64,000 nucleotides of DNA from CAZSAL01 sp964604825 (GTDB lineage: Bacteria; Elusimicrobiota; Elusimicrobia; 2-01-FULL-59-12): NCBI GenBank assembly GCA_964604825.1, contig CAZSAL010000007.1, positions 1 through 64,000 of the forward strand, written 5' to 3'. Of this stretch, positions 1 through 7,833 are shown piece after piece. Position 1 is the stretch's first letter. Each line of letters begins with the position of its first letter. The translations under genes were made by a program, and so were the position numbers. The notes under the pieces are model-generated. The model worked only from the letters and a program-made list of their open reading frames with translations, had not been told where the DNA came from and did not search any database.

Positions 1-101
1 CGGGATATATCAGACGGGAATTACGCCGACCTTTTTTACCAGCGGGGAAGTTCTGCACGCGCCTCACAACTGGACACAAACTACCGTTGATTTCTGTACA
101 T

Positions 102-551
102 TTAAAGACCGTGGTTAACAAAAATATCAATCAATTCCAAATAGCCATAATCGCCCCCGCAATCTTCCGGAGGACAGGCTCGGGCCCCGGCCAGACAGAG
201 CGGATATGCCTTCCCTGGTTCCGGCGGCAGGATCTTTTCCACAATAACCTCATGCTCCCACCCGTCGCCGAAATCGTACTCATAAACCAGCAGGGCCTTC
301 TCCGCGTAAACCAGCCGGTTTAATTTCACGGTCTTGGAATTTATAACGGCATCCATGCGCTCAGGATCGGGAGGGCCGTAGTACGTTCCCCCCGTTCGGA
401 ACCCATATAAATGAGTGCCCGTCCACCCCATGGCGCAATTCAAAATCTTGTGCAGGACATGTAGGCTGATGTCTCCTTCCACCTGGACGCGCCTCCAGAT
501 CGGCGGCTTGATTCCCTTCAGCGTGATCTTGATCTGGTAGATGCTGGACAT
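102..551 (-). CDS. Plasmid pRiA4b ORF-3 family protein, C-terminally short
   Basis: About 149 residues from the ATG at 551. The N-terminus (YQIKITLKGIKPPIWRRV) and the later blocks YDFGDGWEHE and CPPEDCGG are the signatures of the pRiA4b ORF-3 family (IS1096/TnpR-associated proteins of unknown biochemical role). Family members are usually about 170-200 residues and carry an acidic tail after the PPEDCGG block; this copy stops shortly after it (IFVNHGL), so the end is probably lost. The ATG lies one base beyond the stop codon of the upstream Schlafen-like pseudogene, so the two were once co-transcribed. Bases 1-101 on the downstream side show nothing recognisable. Family identity is good; function is unknown; intactness is doubtful. 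Confidence 0.75.
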   Translation of the reverse strand: MSSIYQIKITLKGIKPPIWRRVQVEGDISLHVLHKILNCAMGWTGTHLYGFRTGGTYYGPPDPERMDAVINSKTVKLNRLVYAEKALLVYEYDFGDGWEHEVIVEKILPPEPGKAYPLCLAGARACPPEDCGGDYGYLELIDIFVNHGL

Positions 552-552
552 C

Positions 553-1711
553 CTATGCCTTCCCTTTTTTCGTAGGCGGCGTCGCCACATATTTTTGCTT
601 GGGGCTGCGGGGTGAGCCAGGATCCGTCATCGCGAGGAGTTTTCCTTTAAGCAACGGACGCAAATAGTTGGACATGAAAGTCTCCCTGTCCTTCAACCCC
701 ATATAGGCGAGCATTTCGTGAATAGTGCGGGGGTTCGCGCAAAACTTCAGCAAACTAAGCTTGTCGGGTACTTGTCGGGTACTTGTCGGATACTTGTCGG
801 GTACTTGGGGGGTACTTGTAAGGTCTACCACCTCTGGCTTCGCCAGGGCAGCCCATTGCTTATCGTCATAACGCGGGAAGACTAAATCGAAAAAGGTGTC
901 GAATTTAAACTTAGGCTTGAGGGCATGCTCCCGGCTGACGGCCTCGAAAATGCGGCGAATGCCGCTCCCTGCCCGCTCCACCCTTCCGACCCGATGAAAA
1001 AGATCGGCGATCAAGGCGTTCCGACGCATGCTGGCCTGGCCAAAACGGCTCGGAGCAAGTCCGGGCGGCAGCCCACCGGGACTTGAAATCAAGAGCTTGG
1101 ATGGGTCAATTTCCATCGCGATGTTACCGCCGTAAATCGAGTAATCCCTGTGAATCAAAGCGTTAATGATTCCTTCCCGCAGCGCGGGAATAGGAATCTC
1201 CCTATGATCGACTCGTCTGAAGCCCTTGATCTCATAACGCAACCTTAGATGCCTCAGTAAAAAGACTTCGGCTTGCTCCGCGTTTTCAAAGAGTGCGCAG
1301 ATAATAGCCGTCGGAACAACCGTAAGGTTTGCTTTCACCCTCCAGCACCTGAATCAGCAGAAGATTCTTATCCTCTCGCTTAAAAGAATACTGTTTGATG
1401 GATACCGGCGGATCACATTTTCTAGCCGTGTCCTGAATTTGTGACAGCAAGCGGTTGCTGATGTCGATTCCCTTGATTTCTTTGTTATCCGCCATGCCGA
1501 TATAGATTCGTCCGCCTTCGGCATTGGCGAATCCCACCATTTCGTGAGCCAAATCCGATGCGGATTGCTTGAACTCGACAAACTGCCCCTCATGCCCGGA
1601 GAGATCAAACGTAACCTCGGATGCGATTTCAGGTGGCAAATTTACCGGATGTTTTGTTTTAGTCATTTCTCTTACCGCACTCACTCCAACGGCTAACACC
1701 CATTTTATCAA
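553..1711 (-). pseudogene. AlbA_2 (Schlafen-type) / RecG-like ATP-binding protein, broken
   Basis: Two overlapping reading frames give the halves of one gene. The upstream half (1286-1711) is an AlbA_2/Schlafen-type domain with EFKQSASDLAHEMVGFANAEGG, ending at the conserved GYYLR. The downstream half (from about 1300 to 553) resumes at EVFLLRHLRLRYEIKG, continues with the ATPase motifs EGIINALIHRDYS and RVERAGSGIRRIF, and ends in a winged-helix region. In intact relatives roughly 130-150 residues separate GYYLR from the EVFLLRH block. Here that segment is missing and the frame changes, so I infer an internal deletion plus frameshift. The intact family is found with mobile and defence loci and probably acts in transcription or defence; this copy is unlikely to work. 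Confidence 0.8.
760..825. repeat. 11-bp tandem repeat, about six copies
   Basis: The unit CTTGTCGGGTA is repeated head to tail from 760 to 803 in four near-identical copies, followed by two degenerate copies up to 825. It lies in the linker between the ATPase region and the winged helix of the Schlafen-like gene and encodes a PQVPDK-type repeat on the minus strand. Because 11 is not a multiple of three, each gain or loss of a copy shifts the frame. Confidence 0.85.
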
Positions 1712-2308
1712 ACCCCATGCATACGTTTCCGAGTGGTAGAGCTGCCGGCAGGAGAACGCCGGGGAGATCGATGAGATTCAAAAACGTCTGCAGTTCCTTC
1801 AGATTCTCTTCAGTCCCACTGTCTGCAGAAAATCGAGAGGAGACTGAGAGAAGGAGACATAGTTATCCGCGTGGATCAGGCAGGTTTTGACGCCTCGAAA
1901 ACGGGATACAATTTAATAGATGCGTCTAGTATTTTTACTAGACAAACCTATTATTTTACCGGACACTTTTCCGGACACTTTCTTACGGAAAACATCGGTA
2001 ATGGTAGGTAAGGGTGGAAGGAGTTCACCGTCAATGACGGTAGCCATCGGTGTCCATTTTTTACAACTTATAAAGTCCGCCACGCAACTGGCGGATCTGT
2101 CGGACGTCTGGCGGACTGCCAGCCCGCTCTAACCAGCTGTCCCGTCCTCTATTTTGCTCGCCCCAGAGGGAGCTACCTCGACGGGACTGCACCGCCCCGT
2201 AAGCCGCCTTTGGCGGCGAGTATAGTTGACAGTGCTGAGCTACCCCGCCAAAAAGTGTTGTTTTTACGTATCGTTTATAACAAATTAATCAGAAGTTCAA
2301 ATGAGCAA
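1712..2308. other. Gene-poor stretch with repeat debris
   Basis: About 600 bases with no convincing gene. A minus-strand stretch near 1800-1905 reads as a short peptide (FRGVKTCLIHADNYVSF and onward) that ends in a stop and may be a coding remnant of unknown family. A 70-codon plus-strand frame at 1920-2132 has biased composition, runs through the palindromic repeat at 2068-2122 and is probably chance. A GCCGCC-TTT-GGCGGC hairpin lies near 2200-2216. The stretch separates the broken Schlafen-like gene from treZ. Confidence 0.6.
2068..2122. repeat. Palindromic GTCCGCCA/TGGCGGAT element
   Basis: The block contains AGTCCGCCA, then TGGCGGAT, then GACGTCTGGCGGACT, which can fold on itself. It shares the GTCCGCCA/TGGCGGA words with the intergenic elements near 22.7, 44.9 and 57.9 kb, and shares GACGTCTGGCG with the palindrome inside treZ at 2470-2491. 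Confidence 0.6.
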
Positions 2309-4240
2309 TCAAATGCCTTCGCTCGTGTTTGATCTAAGCAATACCGCAGAGTGTCCCTGAGAAAAAATCATCGAATCCCGGAATGGATTTACGGCGCCGG
2401 CGCCGCCATAACGGACATCATTACTGGACCAGATCATGGACCAATGGGGGGCCGCCCCGCCACCTGACCGGTCGCCAGACGTCTGGCGACCGCCATCTTT
2501 TGGCGTCTGGTCAGGTGGTGGGGCCATCAGCGGTTCGGGAATTGGGTCTATCTTTAGATCAATCCCCAAATTGACCAAAAGCAGCCTGTCGCCATGCTCT
2601 CCCCCGAACCAGCGCATGGCAAAAACCCTGTCAGCTATCAATGCCCCGTCAATGGAATTGCGTGATTGCGCCACAATAACCGGATCTTCCCTGCGCAGAC
2701 GAATCAGGTCCTGATGGAACCGGTAGGCCCCGGCATGCGTACGGCGTTCTGCCAGATCGAGCCGGGAACGTTCGAAAGTTCCGGGATCTGTGGGCAGGGG
2801 AATCGACGCCTGAGCATTTTCAGCTGCATAGCTTGGGAACTGCGATAAAAGCCGCTTCCGCCCTGCATTGACCAGCTTGCCCAGTTCAGGATTGTGGTCG
2901 ACAAAAAAGAGGAACGGGCGGCTCGAAGCGAATTCCTGCCCCATGAATAGCAGCGGCGTTTCCGGTCCCAGCAGGAGCAAAGCCGCCATGCAGCGGTACA
3001 ATGCGGGGTCGGCCAGCGCGTGAATCCGCTCGCCGTGAAGATGATTGGCCACATGATCGTGATTCTGAAGAAAATGGATGAAGGCCTCAGCCGGTTCATT
3101 GGTAACACAGGTTCCCCTCCGGGCCTTTTGAAAGGAATGATACTGCCCCTGATAGAGAAAACCTCTTTTCATGCAGGAAATCAGTTCCTGCGGCGTACCC
3201 CTATAATCGGCGTAATAGGCTTCGCGCCTCCCGGTAAGCGCCACCCGCGCGGCATGATGGAAATCATCATTCCAGGTGGCGTCAAGGCCGTATCCGCCAG
3301 AGGAACGATCCCGTATCTGGCGGATTTCCCGCAGATCGTTTTCAGATGTCAGGATAATCGAGCGGCCGCCTGCCGCTTCACGGGCGCGATCGGCGATTTC
3401 GGCAAGGATATGCACCGGGCTGGAATCATGGATATCCTGGGTCGCGTCAAAGCGCAGGCCGTCAATATGGAATTCCCGGATCCAGTAGCAGGCGTTCTGG
3501 ATAAAAATATTCCGGACGTCTTTCGAATGCGGACCGTCAAAGTTGATGATATTGCCCCATTCGTTCTTTTCTTTCTTGAATAGATCATCCGTGAAAATGC
3601 CCAGATAATTGCCGTCAGGCCCGAGATGGTTGTAGACAACGTCGAGTATTACGCCCAGCCCCAGGGAGTGGGCGGTATTCACAAAGCGCTTGAAGGCCTG
3701 AGAATCTCCGTAGATATGTGCGGGAGCGAAAAGGGACACGCCGTCATATCCCCAGTTCCAGCGTCCGGGGAATTCCGCTACCGGCATGACTTCAATGGTG
3801 GTTATTCCAATGCTTTTAAGTTCGGCAAGTTCTTTCGCCGCGGCGTCAAACGTTCCTCCCGGAGTAAATGTGCCTATGTGCAGCTCATAGATCACCTGGC
3901 CGCGCATCCCGACGCCCGGCCAACCGGAATCCGTCCAGCGGAAAGCCTTATGGTCAACAATCATTGATGGGCCATGCGGTCCCTCTGGCTGATAATTAGA
4001 CCAGGGATCAGGATAAGGGCCGGAGCCATCCGCGCGATATCGGTAAAGCTTGCCACCACGCAGCCCGGGGATAAATCCTTCGAAGTGGAAATTGTTTTTT
4101 TTAAGAGGAAAGGAACGGCCATCTTCCAGAATGACGTCTACCTGGGCGCATTTCGGCGCCCAGATACGGAAATGGACGCCGTCCGGCTCCACTAGCGCGC
4201 CGCAGTACTGCCGCTTAATGGCCACAAGAGACCTGGACAT
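2309..4240 (-). CDS. treZ: Malto-oligosyltrehalose trehalohydrolase
   Basis: A GH13 enzyme that releases trehalose from maltooligosyl-trehalose in the cytosol; its usual partner is TreY, which is not in this window. The order is right: an N-terminal E-set domain (HFRIWAPKCAQVDV), the (beta/alpha)8 barrel with DVVYNHLGPDGNY, the nucleophile region GLRFDATQDI (Asp near residue 265), the acid/base region SENDLREI (Glu near 300) and QNHDHVAN (Asp near 395), then a C-terminal beta domain. Total about 643 residues from the ATG at 4240; a GTG six bases upstream is the alternative start. Near the C-terminus, between MAPP and SMIWSSNDVRYGG, about 24 extra residues are encoded by a palindromic DNA element (2450-2525). 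They replace a short loop of the family, and the frame stays open. Confidence 0.93.
   Translation of the reverse strand: MSRSLVAIKRQYCGALVEPDGVHFRIWAPKCAQVDVILEDGRSFPLKKNNFHFEGFIPGLRGGKLYRYRADGSGPYPDPWSNYQPEGPHGPSMIVDHKAFRWTDSGWPGVGMRGQVIYELHIGTFTPGGTFDAAAKELAELKSIGITTIEVMPVAEFPGRWNWGYDGVSLFAPAHIYGDSQAFKRFVNTAHSLGLGVILDVVYNHLGPDGNYLGIFTDDLFKKEKNEWGNIINFDGPHSKDVRNIFIQNACYWIREFHIDGLRFDATQDIHDSSPVHILAEIADRAREAAGGRSIILTSENDLREIRQIRDRSSGGYGLDATWNDDFHHAARVALTGRREAYYADYRGTPQELISCMKRGFLYQGQYHSFQKARRGTCVTNEPAEAFIHFLQNHDHVANHLHGERIHALADPALYRCMAALLLLGPETPLLFMGQEFASSRPFLFFVDHNPELGKLVNAGRKRLLSQFPSYAAENAQASIPLPTDPGTFERSRLDLAERRTHAGAYRFHQDLIRLRREDPVIVAQSRNSIDGALIADRVFAMRWFGGEHGDRLLLVNLGIDLKIDPIPEPLMAPPPDQTPKDGGRQTSGDRSGGGAAPHWSMIWSSNDVRYGGAGAVNPFRDSMIFSQGHSAVLLRSNTSEGI
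2450..2525. repeat. Palindromic element inserted in frame in treZ
   Basis: The core GGTCGCCAGACGTCTGGCGA followed by CC (2470-2491) is a perfect 22-bp palindrome. It is enclosed by an outer inverted repeat: CCCCGCCACCTGACC (2455-2469) against GGTCAGGTGGTGGGG near 2509-2523, one mismatch. It codes for a Pro/Gly/Asp/Arg-rich insert in the C-terminal domain of TreZ. The arrangement recalls the coding palindromic elements known from Rickettsia, but the sequence is different. Confidence 0.85.
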
Positions 4241-4261
4241 GGGCACGTCCGCGTGACGGGA

Positions 4262-4465
4262 TCAGGATATTTTTACGTCGGCCGGAGGCACGCCGGCATG
4301 CATATCGGTTTCGATTTTTCGCCTGCGGCTAAACTGGAACATGACAAATAGGCCTGCGGCCAGGGCGAAAGATACCTTCGCGATTGCCCGTGATCCAGTT
4401 AGAGGATGACCGAAGGCTCCTTCGACCAGGGAAAGAATAAACAGGATTATTGACCAGCGAAGCAC
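4262..4465 (-). CDS. Small DUF1328-like membrane protein
   Basis: From the GTG at 4465 the protein starts VLRWSIILFILSLVEGAFG, which matches the start of the DUF1328 (YtjA-type) family, MLRWxxxFLxxAL. It has two hydrophobic segments joined by a short Gly-containing turn, then a basic RRRK stop-transfer and a polar tail. About 67 residues; a longer version from the ATG at 4492 is possible, but the family begins at the LRW block. A GAGGG ten bases upstream of the GTG could be its ribosome-binding site. Function unknown. It lies 21 bases upstream of treZ on the same strand and is divergent from the CelD-type gene. Confidence 0.6.
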   Translation of the reverse strand: MLRWSIILFILSLVEGAFGHPLTGSRAIAKVSFALAAGLFVMFQFSRRRKIETDMHAGVPPADVKIS

Positions 4466-4632
4466 GATGGAATGTCCCTCTTTTCTATCCATTCATAAGA
4501 CACCCAAAAACCATACAAGTTACACATCCCACTCCTATGATTTACAGGAAGGGACAGCCCCGTGTTCCAGAGCGCAACCCATTTCTTCCCTTGTGTGTCT
4601 AAAAATGCGCATCGAAAACATTGGAGAATCAA

Positions 4633-5769
4633 TTGGACATCAAATGTATCGACCAAACAGAGTTCGACGGCCTTGAGAAAGAATGGAACCAGTTGCTGGC
4701 CCGGAGCTCAGCCGACAATGTGTTTCTGCGCTGGGAATGGATGCATACCTGGTGGGACGTTTTTCGGAAGAACCGCCGGTTACTCGTCATCACAGCCAGG
4801 AGTGACGGGAAACTGGCGGCCATAGCCCCTTTTTATATCGACAGGTCCGGACCGTTGCGGACAAAAACCTTGCGTTTCTGCTCAGACGAGCTTTGTCCCG
4901 ATTATCTGGATATTATCGCTGAAAAAGCCCACGAATCAGAGGCCGTAAACGCCATATGCGCGTTTCTTCAAAAAGACCATCGAAATGACTGGGACATGAT
5001 GGCATTGGAAAATTTACGATCCGACTCAAAACTCCCTGCTAACCCCATGTTGCTTAATCATCACAACCATCATACGCAGCACTCTTTTGTATGTTCCTAT
5101 ATAAAAATAAACGGGTCATTTGACAATTACTGGTCGGCGCGCCCTTCCTTACGCTCGGAACTATCCAGACAACAACGAAAACTATTTAATGAAAAACGGA
5201 TAAGGCATGTGCCCATCCGTGATGAGCAAATTTTAGCCAAGGCAATGGAAGACCTGTTTTTCTTACATGCGAAACGGGTCAAAGATAAAAACATCGTCAG
5301 CCGTTTCACCGCTGCCGACGTACGCCGTTTTCATCAGACGCTGGCTCCGGCGTTACTCAAGAATGGCATCCTGAACCTTCATCTCATTTATCACGGCGAT
5401 TCACCCGTATCGGCCATCTACTGCTTCAACTACAACAACAAGGTTTATTTTTTCCAAAGCGGCTTCGATCCCCACTGGGGCAAGCGGAGCGTTGGATCGG
5501 TGCTTCTGCGCCTGGTTATCCGCGAAGCTTTTGAAAAAAGATTTGAAGAATTCGATTTTCTAAAGGGAGACGAAGGCTACAAAACGTTCTGGACGAATGC
5601 TTCACGCAGAGAATCGGAACTGATAATTTACAATCAGACTTTCAGAGGAGCTTTTGGGCATGCAATGAAGATTATGAAAGCGCGCATAAGACATTTGACC
5701 AACATTCGGGAAGATTCAGGCGCGCCCGTTGGTCTTGAGAAAGCGATAGGGGCCCCGCGCCACCCCTAA
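4633..5769 (+). CDS. CelD/BcsL-type acyltransferase (GNAT, Acetyltransf_6)
   Basis: About 378 residues with the two-lobed CelD/BcsL layout: an N-terminal lobe with FLRWEWMHTWWDVF and a C-terminal GNAT lobe with GVDFL-like FDFLKGDEGYKTFW, preceded by the LNLHLIYHGDSPVSAIYCF and YFFQSGFDPHWGKRSVGSVLL strands. CelD-type proteins occur in cellulose and other exopolysaccharide loci and are thought to acylate sugars or precursors. I chose the TTG at 4633 because GGAG lies six bases upstream (4623-4626); a TTG at 4621 is in frame. It is the first gene of the plus-strand unit that continues into FkbH after 56 bases. Acyl donor and acceptor are unknown. Confidence 0.85.
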   Translation: MDIKCIDQTEFDGLEKEWNQLLARSSADNVFLRWEWMHTWWDVFRKNRRLLVITARSDGKLAAIAPFYIDRSGPLRTKTLRFCSDELCPDYLDIIAEKAHESEAVNAICAFLQKDHRNDWDMMALENLRSDSKLPANPMLLNHHNHHTQHSFVCSYIKINGSFDNYWSARPSLRSELSRQQRKLFNEKRIRHVPIRDEQILAKAMEDLFFLHAKRVKDKNIVSRFTAADVRRFHQTLAPALLKNGILNLHLIYHGDSPVSAIYCFNYNNKVYFFQSGFDPHWGKRSVGSVLLRLVIREAFEKRFEEFDFLKGDEGYKTFWTNASRRESELIIYNQTFRGAFGHAMKIMKARIRHLTNIREDSGAPVGLEKAIGAPRHP

Positions 5770-5825
5770 ACGGCTTTTACCTACCCCCTGCCCCCCAGAA
5801 ACATATCCACAACGGAGATGAAACC

Positions 5826-7580
5826 GTGAAGCTGATTGAAGCTTTAAATATTATTTCTAAAACGCCCGGAGACGGCACGCCCATGAATGTGGCCCTGATC
5901 TGCGGCTTCACACCCCTTCATTTGTCGGCCTTTCTTCATGCCGAACTAAACAAATGTTTTCCGGATAATAAAATAATTTTAAGTACGGGGCTGTATGGGG
6001 ACCTGCTCGGCAATCTTAACGCGATAAATGAGAATAAGCCTGATGCCGCCGTTGTGCTGATAGAATGGGCCGATCTCGATGCGCGGCTGGGAACACGTCA
6101 ATTGGGCGGATGGGGCCCTCGGCACCTTAAGAGCATATGTGACCGGGTTAGTTCTTATCTGGCTGAAGTTGGGCGCAGGCTGGATCAGGCCTCGGCCAAT
6201 TGCCCGATTTATTTGTGCCTGCCGACTCTTCCTTTGCCGCCCCTGTTTCACACCTACCGCTGGCAGGCCAGTAATCCGGAAATGCAGTTGAGAGGCGAAC
6301 TGTTCAGTTTTGCCTCAAGATTCTCCAACAATAGCAGGATTAATCTGCTTAACATTCAGCGTCTGGACCACCTGTCCCCTCCATCAGAACGGCTTGATGT
6401 GAAATCCGAGTGGGAATCCGGGTTTCCCTTCAGTATTCCGCACGCATCCGTCGTCGGGGAATTGCTGGCGAAATTAATTCACAACCCTCCCGGCATGAAA
6501 GGATTAATTACAGACCTGGACAATACCTTATGGAACGGCATCGTTGGCGATGTCGGAGCGCAGGGCGTACACTGGGATCTTGATCATCACAGCCAGTCTC
6601 ACGGTATCTACCAGCAGTTTCTGCGGACTTTATCTGAAGAAGGGGCGCTTCTGGGCATTGCCAGCAAAAACGATCCCGCCAATGTCGAAGAAGTATTTCA
6701 AAGGGCCGACATTCTCCTGCCAAAGAACTGTTTATTCCCCTGCGAACTGGGATGGCAAAGCAAATCCAGGTCCATCGGACGAATTTTGAAAATCTGGAAC
6801 ATCGGCGCCGACAGCGTAGTTTTTATCGACGATAGCCTGGCGGAAATCGCCGAAGTCCGCTCCGCCTATCCTGACATAAAGTGCATCCAGTTCCCATGCG
6901 GCGACCATCGCGGCGCCTATAAACTCATCGAACACCTGCGGGATTTATTCGGCCGGCGATCAATATCTCAGGAAGACGCGCTGCGTTTGAACAGTATTCG
7001 TGAACACGCCCGTTTTGAGCAGGACGGCCAAAACGACGAAAACGGTTTTTCTGAAGAACTCTTACGTGAAATGAAGGCTGAACTGACGCTGAGTTTTGTA
7101 AAGGACGAACGGGACGGCAGGCTGCTGGATCTCTTGAACAAAACCAACCAGTTCAATCTAAATGGCAAACGCTACACTGAAAGCTCGTGGCAGGATTACA
7201 TGCACAGGCCGGACACCTACGTACTGGCTGTAAGTTATAAGGACCGTTTCGGCCTGCTCGGGAAAATAGCGGTCCTTGCCGGGCGGACAGACGGCAATTC
7301 ATTATGGGTAGATACCTGGGCAATGAGCTGCCGGGCCTTTGCCCGCCGCATAGAACACCAGTGCGTAAAGTCGTTATTCGATTTTTTTGGCGCCGCTCAA
7401 ATACTTCTCAACTACACAAAGACCACGAAGAACATTCCCCTGGCCCGGTTTTTAAAAGAAATCATTCATAAAGAACCTGAAGGCCTGTTAACGCTTTCAC
7501 GGGAATCTTTTTTAAATTCATGCCCGAAACTCTACCACCAGCTGGTTATTCCCAGGAATGCGGATTTAACCCATGTCTAG
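5826..7580 (+). CDS. FkbH-like HAD-IIIC phosphatase/acyl loader
   Basis: 584 residues with the FkbH architecture: an N-terminal SGNH-like region, a HAD domain with DLDNTLWNG (DxDxT, Asp near residues 230 and 232), LGIASKND and VFIDDS, then a C-terminal GNAT-like region with NKTNQFNLNGKRY. Characterised FkbH enzymes take 1,3-bisphosphoglycerate, remove the phosphate and load a glyceryl unit onto an acyl carrier protein. The next gene is an ACP whose start overlaps the end of this one by eight bases, which supports that chemistry here. GTG start at 5826 with GGAG eight bases upstream. In polyketide loci the product becomes methoxymalonyl-ACP; here the neighbours are polysaccharide genes, so the product is probably a different acyl group. 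Confidence 0.92.
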   Translation: MKLIEALNIISKTPGDGTPMNVALICGFTPLHLSAFLHAELNKCFPDNKIILSTGLYGDLLGNLNAINENKPDAAVVLIEWADLDARLGTRQLGGWGPRHLKSICDRVSSYLAEVGRRLDQASANCPIYLCLPTLPLPPLFHTYRWQASNPEMQLRGELFSFASRFSNNSRINLLNIQRLDHLSPPSERLDVKSEWESGFPFSIPHASVVGELLAKLIHNPPGMKGLITDLDNTLWNGIVGDVGAQGVHWDLDHHSQSHGIYQQFLRTLSEEGALLGIASKNDPANVEEVFQRADILLPKNCLFPCELGWQSKSRSIGRILKIWNIGADSVVFIDDSLAEIAEVRSAYPDIKCIQFPCGDHRGAYKLIEHLRDLFGRRSISQEDALRLNSIREHARFEQDGQNDENGFSEELLREMKAELTLSFVKDERDGRLLDLLNKTNQFNLNGKRYTESSWQDYMHRPDTYVLAVSYKDRFGLLGKIAVLAGRTDGNSLWVDTWAMSCRAFARRIEHQCVKSLFDFFGAAQILLNYTKTTKNIPLARFLKEIIHKEPEGLLTLSRESFLNSCPKLYHQLVIPRNADLTHV

Positions 7581-7833
7581 TCCGCGAGAACGGCTGATCA
7601 AATGCTTTAAGGCTGTCTTCCCTGAACTTAACGAACAGGAAATTCAAATGGCCAGTACCGCCTCCGTAGCCAATTGGGATTCAGTCGCAGGCATCACCCT
7701 GCTTACCGTTACAGAAGAGGAATTCAAAATAACGGTCAAACCTGAAGACCTGGAACAACTGAGTTCATTCGAGCTCATTCTGGATTACCTGAACAGCGAA
7801 AAGCTTGTGGCGTCCAATGCAGCCATTTCCTGA
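7573..7833 (+). CDS. Acyl carrier protein
   Basis: 86 residues with the four-helix ACP pattern. The phosphopantetheine attachment serine is in NWDSVAGI (Ser37, after the usual Asp). Its start overlaps the 3' end of the FkbH-like gene, and its own end overlaps the start of the MaoC-SDR gene, so the three are translationally coupled. I infer it is the dedicated carrier for the acyl group that FkbH loads and the MaoC-SDR protein then processes. It is too specialised in context to be the fatty-acid AcpP. Confidence 0.9.
   Translation: MSSPRERLIKCFKAVFPELNEQEIQMASTASVANWDSVAGITLLTVTEEEFKITVKPEDLEQLSSFELILDYLNSEKLVASNAAIS

Noticed and set aside
760..825. Short repeats as a CRISPR remnant
   Set aside because: The 11-bp units are contiguous without spacers.
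1920..2132. 70-codon plus-strand frame in the gene-poor stretch
   Set aside because: No family resemblance, no ribosome-binding site, and it runs through a palindromic repeat.
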